64,000 nucleotides of DNA from Mangrovimonas aestuarii (GCF_028767185.1 NZ_JARACK010000001.1:496001-560000), one strand, 5' to 3'; numbered from the stretch's first letter, positions 54,844 to 64,000 are shown. The notes: generated by a model not told the origin, from the letters alone. Numbers and translations are program-made.

Positions 54844-55845
54844 CTATGGTACTTCAATCTCGTTTACAATGCTATTGATAATATCTACCGAAGTGATGTT
54901 TTCAGCTTCTGCTTCATAAGTAATTCCAATTCTGTGACGCAATACATCGTGCACCACAGCACGAACATCCTCTGGGATTACATACCCACGACGTTTAATG
55001 AAAGCATAACATTTTGCAGCAGCAGCCAAATTGATACTTCCCCTTGGAGATGCTCCAAATGAAATTAAAGGCTTTAAACTTGATAGGTTATATTTTTCTG
55101 GGTATCGGGTAGCGAAGATGATATCAAGAATATATTTCTCAATTTTCTCATCCATATATACTTCCCTAACCGCTTTTTGAGCATTAAGGATTTGTTCTAG
55201 AGAAACCACCGAATTTACTTTCTCAAAGCTTCCCTTAAGGTTTGCTCTAATAATTAACTGTTCTTCGTCTTGTTTAGGGTAATCGATAACAGTTTTAAGC
55301 ATAAAACGGTCTACCTGGGCTTCTGGTAATGGATAGGTCCCTTCCTGTTCTACCGGGTTTTGAGTTGCCATTACCAAGAACGGCTTATCCAAAATGAACG
55401 TCTCATCCCCAATCGTGACTTGCTTTTCTTGCATGGCTTCCAGTAATGCAGACTGCACTTTAGCTGGGGCCCTGTTAATCTCATCGGCCAACACGAAGTT
55501 TGCGAAGATTGGTCCTTTTTTTATCGAGAAATCGTTTTCTTTTATGTTGTAAATAAGCGTACCAATAACATCGGCTGGTAATAGATCTGGAGTAAACTGA
55601 ATACGGCTAAAACTACCATCTACAGCTTGAGACAGAGTATTAATAGCCAAGGTTTTTGCTAATCCAGGCACTCCTTCCAGCAGAATGTGACCTTGGCCCA
55701 ACAATCCTATCAACAAACGTTCAATCATGTACTTTTGTCCAACAATTACTTTGTTCATCTCCATGGTAAGAAGATCGACAAACGCACTTTCCTTTTCTAT
55801 TTTTTCGTTTATACTCTTGATGTCAACAGTACTTAAATCTTCCAT
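54844..55845 (-). CDS. moxR: MoxR-family AAA+ ATPase
   Basis: A 333-residue AAA+ ATPase that acts as a chaperone to insert metal or assemble complexes. Walker A is GVPGLAKT (58-65), Walker B is VLADEINR (118-125) and sensor-type sequence MATQNPVEQEGTYPLPEAQVDRF is conserved. It leads the eight-gene Bat operon (moxR, DUF58, BatD-like, batA-E), which is linked to oxidative stress tolerance and cell-envelope integrity in Bacteroidota. A promoter candidate lies upstream. Confidence 0.95.
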   Translation of the reverse strand: MEDLSTVDIKSINEKIEKESAFVDLLTMEMNKVIVGQKYMIERLLIGLLGQGHILLEGVPGLAKTLAINTLSQAVDGSFSRIQFTPDLLPADVIGTLIYNIKENDFSIKKGPIFANFVLADEINRAPAKVQSALLEAMQEKQVTIGDETFILDKPFLVMATQNPVEQEGTYPLPEAQVDRFMLKTVIDYPKQDEEQLIIRANLKGSFEKVNSVVSLEQILNAQKAVREVYMDEKIEKYILDIIFATRYPEKYNLSSLKPLISFGASPRGSINLAAAAKCYAFIKRRGYVIPEDVRAVVHDVLRHRIGITYEAEAENITSVDIINSIVNEIEVP

Positions 55846-55869
55846 ATGTTTGAATGTTTTTTATGACTC

Positions 55870-55901
55870 CGAATATAGTTAGCATAATTAAGCATTGCAA
55901 A
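55870..55901 (-). promoter_or_regulatory. Candidate Bat operon promoter
   Basis: On the minus strand TTTG (55901-55898) and TATATTCG (55877-55870) are separated by 20 bases. This fits the Bacteroidota TTTG-N19/20-TAnnTTTG promoter with one mismatch in the -7 box. The start site would be about 20 bases before the moxR ATG. Confidence 0.45.
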
Positions 55902-55939
55902 TTGTTAATTTTTTTTCTGAGGCGCTGTTAACGATTGGT

Positions 55940-55980
55940 TAAAAAGCAAAGCGCGGCACCTTTAGGCACCGCGCTTTAAC
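55940..55980 (-). terminator. Terminator of the DUF4382 gene
   Basis: A 9-bp GC-rich stem AAAGCGCGG/CCGCGCTTT (55948-55956 with 55969-55977), preceded by an A-run. It lies just after the DUF4382 stop and separates it from the Bat operon. Confidence 0.8.
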
Positions 55981-56005
55981 AATTGTTTTTATGTAGTCGT
56001 TAAAA

Positions 56006-57088
56006 TTATTCTAACGTAATGGTTCCTAAATCAGTAACCATTCCTTCTGTAACTTCTACATCTATAATTTCTGTATCAGTCAGCCCAGACTCTTCTGCCG
56101 GGGCTAAGGTTACAGTATAAATTCCTACAGGAAGATTTTCTAACAAAAAGGCACCAGCCTCATCGGTATTCATAGCAATAATTTCCCCATCTACTTCAAC
56201 TGAAGCTGTAACAACTACACCTTCATTTGTAATGATTCCACCAATTGAACCCGTAGCTGGGATAAGTTGAAGTTCAATAGTTCCTAAATCTACAATTTCT
56301 CCATTAACAACGGTAACATTTTCTACAACCGTTTCAGCATAACCTGATTCTGAATCTGGAGTGATTACCACATTATATGTTCCAGCAGGCACACCATTAA
56401 GTACGAATACACCATTTTCATTAGCATAAGCAGAGATAATTTGTCCATCAACCTCAATAGAGGCCATCACCTGAAAATCAAACGGAGTTACAGCTCCTTG
56501 AACCTGTCCTGAAGACACTTCGGTACTTACATTAATAACCGGCTTCAAAATATATTGACCTGAGTTACCAGCTTCAACAATAGATTGGTCTACATCAAAA
56601 TCCAAAAGAAAATTATAAGTAAAACCATCCTCTAAAGTTTCATTAACTTGAAGTTTTAATCCAGACTGTTGAGCACTTGGAGTAGATAAAGGATGGGTTT
56701 CTCCATCAACTACAATCTCGTTTCCTTCCTCTCCTAAAACTAAACGGATTTGATTTAATGTTCCCGCTGGCACTTCGTACCCATCAACCAATAGGACATC
56801 CATACCACCTGTTAGCTCCAATAAATCATAAACACCTGTATTGATCGCCTCCAGACTCTGCCATCCTGATTCTCCTTCACTTTCATCATTTACTTTCACC
56901 ATAACGTCTTGTACATTTACAAAAACATTGTCGTAATCACCTGGCTCATCGACCAATCTAAAGCTAAGTTCTGCAGAACCTTGCTCCACAGGATTGCTGG
57001 AATTACTCCCAGAATCGTCATTACAGTTAAAAAGGCTAAGTGACAACATGGCAAGAAATGCTAATCTCACTTGTTTTAAATACTTCAT
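56006..57088 (-). CDS. DUF4382 lipoprotein with two carboxypeptidase-regulatory-like repeats
   Basis: A 360-residue exported lipoprotein: signal peptide with lipobox LFNC (Cys22), an acidic Asp/Ser/Asn linker, a DUF4382 domain (about 40-190; SFRLVDEPGDYDNVFVNVQDV), and two tandem repeats of about 75 residues (205-280 and 282-360) of the carboxypeptidase-regulatory beta-sandwich type, each with ASxEVDGxI and a VPAGTYxV/LPVGIYTV strand. Such repeats occur in Bacteroidota surface proteins. Function unknown. It is a single gene with its own terminator. Confidence 0.85.
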   Translation of the reverse strand: MKYLKQVRLAFLAMLSLSLFNCNDDSGSNSSNPVEQGSAELSFRLVDEPGDYDNVFVNVQDVMVKVNDESEGESGWQSLEAINTGVYDLLELTGGMDVLLVDGYEVPAGTLNQIRLVLGEEGNEIVVDGETHPLSTPSAQQSGLKLQVNETLEDGFTYNFLLDFDVDQSIVEAGNSGQYILKPVINVSTEVSSGQVQGAVTPFDFQVMASIEVDGQIISAYANENGVFVLNGVPAGTYNVVITPDSESGYAETVVENVTVVNGEIVDLGTIELQLIPATGSIGGIITNEGVVVTASVEVDGEIIAMNTDEAGAFLLENLPVGIYTVTLAPAEESGLTDTEIIDVEVTEGMVTDLGTITLE

Positions 57089-57249
57089 AAATTTGGGTTT
57101 TTAAGTTATACTTATTAGTAAGTACGAACAAACTTATCTTTTAGATGTTTACAAGTTGGAAATTTTCCATATCTCATTTTCAAAATGAACATAAAAAGAC
57201 GCTGAAGATAGGTATAGTAAAGCTCCTGCCTGACGATTTTCATTTACAA

Positions 57250-59508
57250 CTAAAACCAGAAACCAAGGTTAAAAAACAATATACTATCCTTAATTTCCGG
57301 AGACCAAGAGTACTTTACCTCAATTGGGCCCAAAAACGTTTCCAGACCATAACCAATTGCATAACCCGAAAAATCTGGACTGGTAAACCACTCGCCATCT
57401 TTAAAAATATCGTTTGCCACATTAGCATAATTTGCTGAAAGATTAACATGGTTGTTTTTATAGAATTCGAAATCAGCAGTTATGATTCCTTTCACAAAAC
57501 TATCCCCTGTTATAGTTAAAAAATCATAACCATAGAATGAAATGAAGTTATTGATAAAATTGTTTCCATAACCACCTAACACAAAGTCAAGATATGGATT
57601 AGGGTTTTCCCCCACTTTAAAACCGCCCTGAGTAGTAAGATTGATTGACAATCTATTAGTTAGACTATGGGAATAGCCGATGTCTGCTTTAGCTATTGAA
57701 AACTCGGAAAAGTTATTGTTGTAATCGGAAGAATACACATAAAGATGAAAGTCACCATCAAAGTAAAACCCTTTGGACGGAAAATATTTATTATTATATG
57801 TATCAAGCTTTAAAGAGCCAAACAAGCTTAAATACACACTATTCTCGAAAGTACGACGTTGCTCTCCATCTAGATTAGTTAAGGTCTCAGATTCTATATT
57901 CAAATACTTATGTTCAGCACCCATGCTCAAAGCAAAATCCCTTCTAAACAGCGTTTGGACATAAAACTGATTTGTAAAATCCTTAAGCTCTACATCTATT
58001 TTATTTAATCCAAGAGCACCATTGTCCTCCGGGACTAATGCTTCAACCGGTACATTTCTGTGAAATTGGTTAAACCTTGATCGAGCTCCTAAACTCCAGT
58101 AAAATCCCTTATCTATAAAATACTCAAAATTGTAACGAATATTGTCCCCTAAAACAATATCCAAAGAGGCGACATCATTATCAAAAAGCAAGTGTTTTTT
58201 TGTGAGGTTAATTAGCGCCGCACTCTTGTAAAGGTCGTCGTAATGCACCCCTAATCTAAGAAACGTTTCCACAGAACTTTCTTTAAGATGAGTTATCAAA
58301 TCATAACCTTCCATCCCTTTAGATGGTTTAAATTCATAGATAAAACTATCAAAGTTATTGGTAGCCACTAAGTTATTCACCCCTTTTCTGAAATCGTCAT
58401 AACTGATTTTCTTGTTCGATTTCAATTTGAGTTTCCCCATTATATATGCCCTAGTGTATCTGTCCATTCCATAAATGGAAACACCATTGATAATTAAACT
58501 ATCTGTTGGTTTAATTTGAGGTTTTACTCTCGGCTCATAGGTCTTCATTGCCAAAACGGTTTTTAATTCCTCTATTTTTCCTAAAGCAGCTTCCTCTCCC
58601 TTATCTATAATCTGCCTTCCTTGGCTAAAGGATAACACCCCATATTCCTTGATGCTTGGCTTAATGTAAACATCTGTTTTAAGAGCTTTATCCTTCATAT
58701 GATTAATGGTGCGGTAATTACTTATCTGCTGAAGGATATCGGTTGCAGAAATCAGCTCCTTACGGGTAGCCAATGTATCCTGAACATCTACCCCTATGAT
58801 TACGTTCATTCCTCTATCTCTTAGTTCATCAACTGGGTAATTATTTACCACTCCTCCATCAATCAAAATTTTATCGTTAAGTATCATGGGCTGAAAAACC
58901 GACGGCAACGAACCACTCGCCATAACCGCTTGAGGCAAGCTCCCTTTCTCCATGACAACAGGTTTACCAGATTCTATGTTGGTTGCAATACAGAAAAACG
59001 GAATAGGTAAATCTTCAAAATCATTTATATCACATACATGAAGCATTAAACGCGACAACATATTGAAAGTATTTTGACCTCTGGATAAAGCTGAAGGCAA
59101 GCTCACTTTAAACTTATCGAATGGTAAAGTAAGTGCGTATTTCTCAGAGTTTTCGCGTTCGTAAAATGTTTTTGATGCTCTTGGAATATGGTCTGCGATC
59201 ATATCGTCATAATCAACTGAATTAAAAATAGAATCAAGCTGTTTCCCTGTATACCCCGAAGCATACAGTGAACCAACAATAGCGCCCATACTTGTTCCTG
59301 CAATATAGTCTACTTGGAGCCCCAGACTGTCCAACACTTTTAAAGTTCCTATATGAGCCATCCCTTTGGCTCCGCCCCCACTTAACACCAAACCTATCTT
59401 GATGTCTTGATCCTCCTTAATACCACCACCAAGGTCCTGGCCCTGAAGATTAAAAGCCAGCAAAAATGCTAAAAATAGAACAAAAAAGCTTAGTGGTTTA
59501 ATTCTCAT
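57250..59508 (-). CDS. Patatin-like phospholipase fused to an outer-membrane beta-barrel
   Basis: A 752-residue exported protein with a signal peptide (about 23 residues) and a patatin domain: oxyanion motif GGGAKG (44-49), nucleophile S73 in GTSMG, and D217 in DGG. A POTRA-like segment (about 330-420) and a C-terminal BamA/surface-antigen type beta-barrel ending in FFNLGFWF follow. This is the PlpD-type layout: an autotransporter-like lipase. The ATG at 59508 is chosen for the signal peptide; the open frame extends upstream into uvrC. It overlaps the end of uvrC by 11 bases. Confidence 0.9.
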   Translation of the reverse strand: MRIKPLSFFVLFLAFLLAFNLQGQDLGGGIKEDQDIKIGLVLSGGGAKGMAHIGTLKVLDSLGLQVDYIAGTSMGAIVGSLYASGYTGKQLDSIFNSVDYDDMIADHIPRASKTFYERENSEKYALTLPFDKFKVSLPSALSRGQNTFNMLSRLMLHVCDINDFEDLPIPFFCIATNIESGKPVVMEKGSLPQAVMASGSLPSVFQPMILNDKILIDGGVVNNYPVDELRDRGMNVIIGVDVQDTLATRKELISATDILQQISNYRTINHMKDKALKTDVYIKPSIKEYGVLSFSQGRQIIDKGEEAALGKIEELKTVLAMKTYEPRVKPQIKPTDSLIINGVSIYGMDRYTRAYIMGKLKLKSNKKISYDDFRKGVNNLVATNNFDSFIYEFKPSKGMEGYDLITHLKESSVETFLRLGVHYDDLYKSAALINLTKKHLLFDNDVASLDIVLGDNIRYNFEYFIDKGFYWSLGARSRFNQFHRNVPVEALVPEDNGALGLNKIDVELKDFTNQFYVQTLFRRDFALSMGAEHKYLNIESETLTNLDGEQRRTFENSVYLSLFGSLKLDTYNNKYFPSKGFYFDGDFHLYVYSSDYNNNFSEFSIAKADIGYSHSLTNRLSINLTTQGGFKVGENPNPYLDFVLGGYGNNFINNFISFYGYDFLTITGDSFVKGIITADFEFYKNNHVNLSANYANVANDIFKDGEWFTSPDFSGYAIGYGLETFLGPIEVKYSWSPEIKDSILFFNLGFWF

Positions 59509-61291
59509 GATAATAGCTATAAATTTTTTCGGCTCTCGATTTCCCAATAACAACCTCCAACTCATCGAGCTTCGCCTTGGAAACCCTTGATGCCGACTTA
59601 AAGGCTTTTAACAAATCGACAACCGTTTTCTCACCAATTCCCGGAATTGTTTCCAGTTCGGTATTTAATGCACTTTTACTTCTGCGGTTACGATGGTGTT
59701 CAATCCCAAAACGATGGGCTTCATTTCTTAGTTGCTGAATTACCTTAAGTGTTTCACTTTTTTTGTCTAAATATAACGGAATGGGATCGCCTGGATAAAA
59801 AAGCTCTTCCAACCGTTTAGCAATACCTATGATTGCAATCTTCCCTCTTAAACCCAATTGCTCAAGACTTTTTAAAGCTGATGATAATTGCCCTTTACCT
59901 CCATCGATAATAATAAGCTGAGGCAGATCCTCTCCTTCATCCATCAATCTTTTATAACGGCGGTATACTACTTCCTCCATAGAAGCAAAATCGTTAGGCC
60001 CTTCTACCGTTTTAATGTTAAAATGCCTGTAATCCTTTTTGCTCGGTTTACCGTTTTTAAACACTACACAAGCAGCTACGGGATTGGTCCCTTGAATATT
60101 CGAATTATCAAAACATTCAATATGTCTAGGTTCAACACCCAATCGTAAATCAACTTTCATTTGAGCCATAATTCTATTGGCGTGCTTATCGGGATCAGTC
60201 ATTTTTATTTGCTTGAACCTCTCCATTCTGTAATATTTGGCATTACGTATAGATAAATCAACAATATGTTTTTTATCCCCTAGTTGTGGGACACTAACTT
60301 TTACACCTTCACCAAGATCAACATTAAATGGTACATATATCTCTTTGGATTGTGAATGGAAACGTTGGCGAATTTCGGTAATAGCTAATTCCAGCAATTC
60401 CTTATCAGACTCATCAAGCTTTTTCTTAATTTCCATAGTATGTGAACGGATGATCGATCCATAGGACAATTGAAGGAAATTAATATACCCATAGGTTTCA
60501 TCGCTCACAATACTGAACACATCTACATTGTTAATTTTAGGGTTTACGATGGTAGACTTGGCCTGGTAGTTTTCCAACACATCTACTTTTTCCTTAATCT
60601 TTTGCGCTTCTTCAAACTGCAAATCATCAGCATATTGCCTCATCTGCTCTTTAAATCTCACTAGAGAATCCTTAAAATTACCTTTTAAAATCTCTCTTAT
60701 GGATTTAATACTTGCATTGTATTCCTCTTCAGTTTCCAGTCCTTCACAGGGGCCTTTACAATTCCCCAAATGATACTCCAAGCATACTTTGTACTTCCCA
60801 GCCTCAACCTTATGCTCTGTTAAATCGTAATTACAGGTACGCAATGGATATACCCCTCGGATTAACTCCAATAAAGTAGATACTGTTTTACCACTGGTAT
60901 ATGGGCCATAATATTCACTACCATCCTTAATTACGCGACGAGTAGAAAACACCCTAGGAAAGCGTTCTTTTTTTAAGCAAATCCAGGGGTAGGATTTATC
61001 ATCTTTTAACAGCACATTATATCGAGGACGATGCTTTTTTATCAGGTTATTTTCCAATAGCAACGCATCGGTTTCTGTATCAACTACAATATGTTTAACC
61101 TCCACAATCTTTTTAACCAAAACTCTGGTTTTTCCACTGTCGTGGGTTTTGGTAAAATAAGAACTTACTCTTTTCTTTAAGTTTTTCGCTTTTCCTACAT
61201 AAAGTATCTGCCCTTTAGCATCGAAATACTGGTACACTCCAGGCGATTCGGGCAAAGTCTTCAACTGTATGTCTAGAGGTGTTTCGCTCAT
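59498..61291 (-). CDS. uvrC: UvrABC system protein C
   Basis: Nuclease of nucleotide excision repair that cuts both sides of a lesion. The 597-residue protein has the GIY-YIG nuclease (SPGVYQYFDAKGQILYVG at about 15-32), the Cys-rich NCKGPCEG stretch near 176, the UVR (UvrB-binding) motif near 205-240, the RNase H-like endonuclease (ECFDNSNIQG; IIDGGKGQL) and C-terminal helix-hairpin-helix pairs. It is complete. The patatin gene begins inside its last codons. Confidence 0.97.
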   Translation of the reverse strand: MSETPLDIQLKTLPESPGVYQYFDAKGQILYVGKAKNLKKRVSSYFTKTHDSGKTRVLVKKIVEVKHIVVDTETDALLLENNLIKKHRPRYNVLLKDDKSYPWICLKKERFPRVFSTRRVIKDGSEYYGPYTSGKTVSTLLELIRGVYPLRTCNYDLTEHKVEAGKYKVCLEYHLGNCKGPCEGLETEEEYNASIKSIREILKGNFKDSLVRFKEQMRQYADDLQFEEAQKIKEKVDVLENYQAKSTIVNPKINNVDVFSIVSDETYGYINFLQLSYGSIIRSHTMEIKKKLDESDKELLELAITEIRQRFHSQSKEIYVPFNVDLGEGVKVSVPQLGDKKHIVDLSIRNAKYYRMERFKQIKMTDPDKHANRIMAQMKVDLRLGVEPRHIECFDNSNIQGTNPVAACVVFKNGKPSKKDYRHFNIKTVEGPNDFASMEEVVYRRYKRLMDEGEDLPQLIIIDGGKGQLSSALKSLEQLGLRGKIAIIGIAKRLEELFYPGDPIPLYLDKKSETLKVIQQLRNEAHRFGIEHHRNRRSKSALNTELETIPGIGEKTVVDLLKAFKSASRVSKAKLDELEVVIGKSRAEKIYSYYHEN

Positions 61292-61296
61292 ATTTT

Positions 61297-61304
61297 CAAA
61301 GGTA
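61297..61304 (-). promoter_or_regulatory. -7 box of uvrC
   Basis: Minus strand TACCTTTG matches TAnnTTTG exactly, six bases before the uvrC ATG, implying a very short leader. Confidence 0.35.
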
Positions 61305-61410
61305 AGATATCAAAATCTGAGAATGTGGAAATTCTTATTAAAAATACTTTAAAATTTGATTTGTTTTCTGGAACTTTATACTACATTGCGCCACTTTTTT
61401 TGAAACCAAA

Positions 61411-61836
61411 ATGACAAAGAAAACCATTGGCAGGATTGATCGCGTGGACTTCCCGATGCTCAACCTGAACGACATAGATGTAAAAATAGATACAGGAGCC
61501 TACACTTCTTCCATTCACTGTAGCAAAGTAATAGAAAAAGACAATACTTTGATTTGCAGTTTTGAGAGCGAAGGACACCCTAACTTTAAAACAGACGACT
61601 TTATTTTTACCGAATACTCTAAAACTGTTGTTAAAAGTAGTAACGGACAAATTGAAGACAGATTTAAAATAAAATCAGAGGTCATCTTTTTTGGAAAAAC
61701 TTATAAGATTAACTTAACTTTAAGCACTCGGGACGACATGAAATTCCCCGTACTAATTGGCCGACGATTCCTAAAAAGCAAATTTTTGGTGGATGTCGAT
61801 TTAGAAAATGTTTCGTACAACTCAAAGCAATCATGA
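61411..61836 (+). CDS. RimB-like (ATP-dependent zinc protease family) protein
   Basis: A 141-residue retropepsin-like protein of the Zn_protease/RimB family (PF05618-like). The Asp protease-type motif is D27-T-G ([11 protein letters not shown]) and the second family phrase is [18 protein letters not shown] near the end. In Pseudomonas the RimB protease works with RimA and the RimK ligase in ribosomal protein S6 modification. Here its stop overlaps the RimK start by four bases, which supports the same pairing. No signal peptide. Confidence 0.85.
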   Translation: MTKKTIGRIDRVDFPMLNLNDIDVKIDTGAYTSSIHCSKVIEKDNTLICSFESEGHPNFKTDDFIFTEYSKTVVKSSNGQIEDRFKIKSEVIFFGKTYKINLTLSTRDDMKFPVLIGRRFLKSKFLVDVDLENVSYNSKQS

Positions 61837-62714
61837 ACATAGCAATTTTATCGCGCAACACTAATCTATACTCAACCAACAGACTCATTGAAGAGGCCGA
61901 AAGGCGTAACCATAAAGTAGAGGTTATAGATCCTTTGAAGTGCGATCTTATTATAGAAAAGCAAAAGCCTACAATTTTTTACAAAAACCGTCATCTAGAT
62001 TACATAGACGCCATTATTCCCAGAATTGGAGCTTCAGTAACTTTTTATGGCTGTGCCGTGGTGAGACAATTTGAAATGATGGGTGTGTTTACCATTGTAA
62101 CTTCTGATGCGATTTTGCATTCAAGAGATAAATTAAAAAGTTTACAACGTCTTTCCAAAGCAGGATTGGGTATGCCTAAAACCGTATTCACCAACTACTC
62201 TAGAGATGTTGAGGAAGTTATCGATCATGTAGGGGGGACACCGGTAATTATTAAGCTTTTGGAAGGCACCCAGGGACTTGGTGTGGTATTAGCCGAAACC
62301 AAAAATGCTGCCGAGTCTGTATTGGAAGCCTTCAACGGATTACAAGCAAGAGTAATTGTTCAAGAATACATAAAAGAAGCCAAGGGAGCTGATTTAAGGG
62401 CTTTCATTATTGACAACAAAGTTGTCGGTGCCATGAAACGGCAAGGCAAAGAAGGCGAATTCCGCTCCAACCTTCACAGAGGGGGCTCTGCTCAATACTA
62501 TAAATTAAACGACGAAGAAATTCATGCCGCATTAAATGCTGCTAAAGCTTTGAAACTTCCCGTTTGTGGGGTGGATATGTTGCAATCGGCAAGAGGCCCG
62601 CTAATTCTGGAAGTAAACTCTACTCCTGGATTGGAAGGCATCGAGGCTGCAACCGAAAAAAATATCGCCAAGCACATCATCACCTATATCGAGCGCAACA
62701 GAAACAACAAATAA
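61833..62714 (+). CDS. rimK: RimK-family alpha-L-glutamate ligase
   Basis: A 293-residue ATP-grasp enzyme that adds Glu residues to the C-terminus of ribosomal protein S6 in E. coli. The ATP-grasp segments [16 protein letters not shown] (glycine-rich loop), [18 protein letters not shown] and the metal-binding [14 protein letters not shown] are present. It overlaps both neighbours by a few bases (ATGA with the protease, TAATG with the next gene), forming one coupled unit. Other RimK-like enzymes act on small molecules, so the substrate is not certain. Confidence 0.92.
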   Translation: MNIAILSRNTNLYSTNRLIEEAERRNHKVEVIDPLKCDLIIEKQKPTIFYKNRHLDYIDAIIPRIGASVTFYGCAVVRQFEMMGVFTIVTSDAILHSRDKLKSLQRLSKAGLGMPKTVFTNYSRDVEEVIDHVGGTPVIIKLLEGTQGLGVVLAETKNAAESVLEAFNGLQARVIVQEYIKEAKGADLRAFIIDNKVVGAMKRQGKEGEFRSNLHRGGSAQYYKLNDEEIHAALNAAKALKLPVCGVDMLQSARGPLILEVNSTPGLEGIEAATEKNIAKHIITYIERNRNNK

Positions 62715-63760
62715 TGGCCAAACATGACCAGACAATGGAAATTCTGGGACACCTCATTCCTTTGGGAACCAGTAAAGAGGTGGAATTTGACGTTGCTAAA
62801 CTACACACTACATCATCAGTAGATGTACCTGTATTTATTGAACGCGCCAAAAAACCTGGTCCAACAGTACTATTTACAGCCGGCATTCATGGCGATGAAG
62901 TAAATGGTGTTGAAATTGTTAGACAAATAATAGCTAAGGGAATCAACAAACCCAAAAAGGGAACAATTATTTGTATTCCAGTAATAAACGTTTTCGGGTT
63001 TATTACATTAAGCAGAGACTTCCCTGATGGAAGGGATTTAAACAGGGTTTTCCCTGGTAAAGAAAATGGGTCTTTGGCTAGCCGAGTAGCCTACAAGCTT
63101 ATTAACGAAGTTATTCCTGAAGTTGACCTTATAGTCGATTTCCATACTGGAGGAGCTGGTCGTTTTAATGCGCCACAGATACGTATTGTGAAAAACGACC
63201 CAAACCTTGACAGTCTCGCTCACGCTTTTGGAGCCCCCTTTGTCCTGTACACCAAGAATATCAATAAGTCATTTAGAAATACTTGTTTTAAACTAGGTAA
63301 ACCAATTTTATTATTTGAAGGTGGAAAATCATTCCATATCGACTCTAGCGTTACCAACACAGGAGTTAATGGTGCTAAACGTATTTTAAAGCATTTAGGC
63401 ATGTTGTCTTCAAGATTTAAGGCATCAATCCCTAAAAAACAATCGGTTTATATTAGAGAAAGCAGATGGCAACGAGCTAATTTCTCTGGGATGTTTAAAC
63501 CTTCGGCTATAATAAGCTCTAAGGTTAAAAAAGGCGAAATTATTGGAAACATTACTGATCCCTATGGAAAGTTCAATCACTTTGTAAAGGCAGAGTATTC
63601 CGGTTATATTATCAATGTAAATGAATCGCCAATTGTATATCAAGGTGATGCTTTATTTCATATTACGACAAAACTGAAAGCCCTTTTAAGCCATGACAAA
63701 AACGGAACTTCGAATCAAGTACAAGAAAAAACGCAAAAGCTTAACTCAGGAACAAATTGA
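62714..63760 (+). CDS. AstE/aspartoacylase-family zinc hydrolase
   Basis: A 348-residue M14-like deacylase. Zinc ligands are H59 and E62 (GIHGDEVNGVE) and H144 (DFHTGG), and DGRDLNRVFPG is the conserved substrate loop. AstE removes succinyl groups from succinylglutamate; related enzymes remove acyl or Glu residues from a range of substrates. Directly after a ligase that adds Glu, it may reverse or process that bond. The start ATG overlaps the rimK stop (TAATG at 62712-62716). The last 68 bases overlap the next gene in another frame. Confidence 0.9.
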   Translation: MAKHDQTMEILGHLIPLGTSKEVEFDVAKLHTTSSVDVPVFIERAKKPGPTVLFTAGIHGDEVNGVEIVRQIIAKGINKPKKGTIICIPVINVFGFITLSRDFPDGRDLNRVFPGKENGSLASRVAYKLINEVIPEVDLIVDFHTGGAGRFNAPQIRIVKNDPNLDSLAHAFGAPFVLYTKNINKSFRNTCFKLGKPILLFEGGKSFHIDSSVTNTGVNGAKRILKHLGMLSSRFKASIPKKQSVYIRESRWQRANFSGMFKPSAIISSKVKKGEIIGNITDPYGKFNHFVKAEYSGYIINVNESPIVYQGDALFHITTKLKALLSHDKNGTSNQVQEKTQKLNSGTN

Positions 63761-64000
63761 TGATTTAAGCATTGAAATAGCCAACCAACTGCTTAAATTA
63801 AACATTTGGAATGCTTCCTTTTTCCATATTTATCTATCTATTTCTGAGCAACATGAAGTAAACACTGAATACATTCTGAATGTTTTGGCGGGTAAGGACA
63901 AAAATATCGTGCTTTCAAAAAGTGATTTTACAACCATGACCATGCAGCATATTTTACTTACAGACAGCACTTTAATAAAAAAGAACACATACAATATCCC
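63693..64000 (+). CDS. 5-formyltetrahydrofolate cyclo-ligase, 5' part
   Basis: The gene runs off the right edge; about 102 residues are visible. They begin MTKTELRIKYKKKRKSLTQ and continue with QIDDLSIEIANQLLKLNIW, ASFFHIYLSISEQHEVNTEY and IVLSKSDFTTMTMQH, the N-terminal pattern of the MTHFS/YgfA family. This enzyme returns 5-formyl-THF to the folate pool. The start lies 68 bases inside the end of the AstE-like gene. Confidence 0.85.
   Translation, partial: MTKTELRIKYKKKRKSLTQEQIDDLSIEIANQLLKLNIWNASFFHIYLSISEQHEVNTEYILNVLAGKDKNIVLSKSDFTTMTMQHILLTDSTLIKKNTYNI

Overview
The window looks like a chromosomal segment of a marine-type member of the Flavobacteriaceae (Bacteroidota). Signs of this are an F1Fo operon without beta and epsilon genes, a SprE/PorW-type gliding and type IX secretion lipoprotein, a complete Bat (aerotolerance) operon, DUF5687, DUF6168 and DUF6646-type proteins, a low G+C sequence, and promoters that fit the Bacteroidota TAnnTTTG -7 box rather than sigma70. 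Very few genes have a Shine-Dalgarno sequence. No rRNA, CRISPR array or insertion sequence was seen.

Layout. 1-2.7 kb: the 5' end of a DUF3108 gene, then tyrosine catabolism (hmgA, hpd). 3-11.7 kb: a co-oriented block of SprE-like lipoprotein, bactofilin, AtpZ, a DUF6168-like protein and Fo/F1 subunits a, c, b, delta, alpha, gamma. 11.9-14.2 kb: catalase-peroxidase katG. 14.5-15 kb: a small secreted basic protein. 15.1-19.6 kb: a PadR-led operon with three paralogous membrane proteins and a two-gene ABC exporter. 19.8-37.4 kb: mostly housekeeping and scattered genes (ferredoxin reductase, cupin_8 protein, TerB-like, mfd, a PAS-LuxR regulator, a TlpA-like thioredoxin, YraN, LD-carboxypeptidase, metG, tex).

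37.6-44.4 kb is a small integrative element of about 6.8 kb inserted in the 3' end of a tRNA gene with anticodon CAT. Its ends are an 18-bp near-identical duplication of the tRNA 3' end. A tandem pair of 11-bp repeats lies just inside each end and probably binds the integrase. It encodes a YwqK/MORN-like lipoprotein, a full tyrosine integrase, an excisionase-like HTH protein, an HUH rolling-circle replication protein, two small unknown proteins, and a two-gene cargo: an HNH (McrA-like) endonuclease and a membrane-anchored TPR protein. This cargo is the best candidate here for an undescribed, possibly anti-phage, system.

44.5-46.6 kb: methylmalonyl-CoA epimerase, rbfA and a FtsX/LolC-type permease. 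46.6-55.9 kb: the Bat operon in the order moxR, DUF58, BatD-like, batA, batB, batC, batD, batE. 56-61.3 kb: a DUF4382 lipoprotein, a patatin/beta-barrel outer-membrane protein and uvrC. 61.4-64 kb: a tightly coupled cluster of RimB-like protease, RimK ligase, AstE-like hydrolase and the start of 5-formyltetrahydrofolate cyclo-ligase, which suggests reversible glutamylation of a protein or small molecule.

All functional calls rest on reading motifs in translated sequence. No database search was possible.
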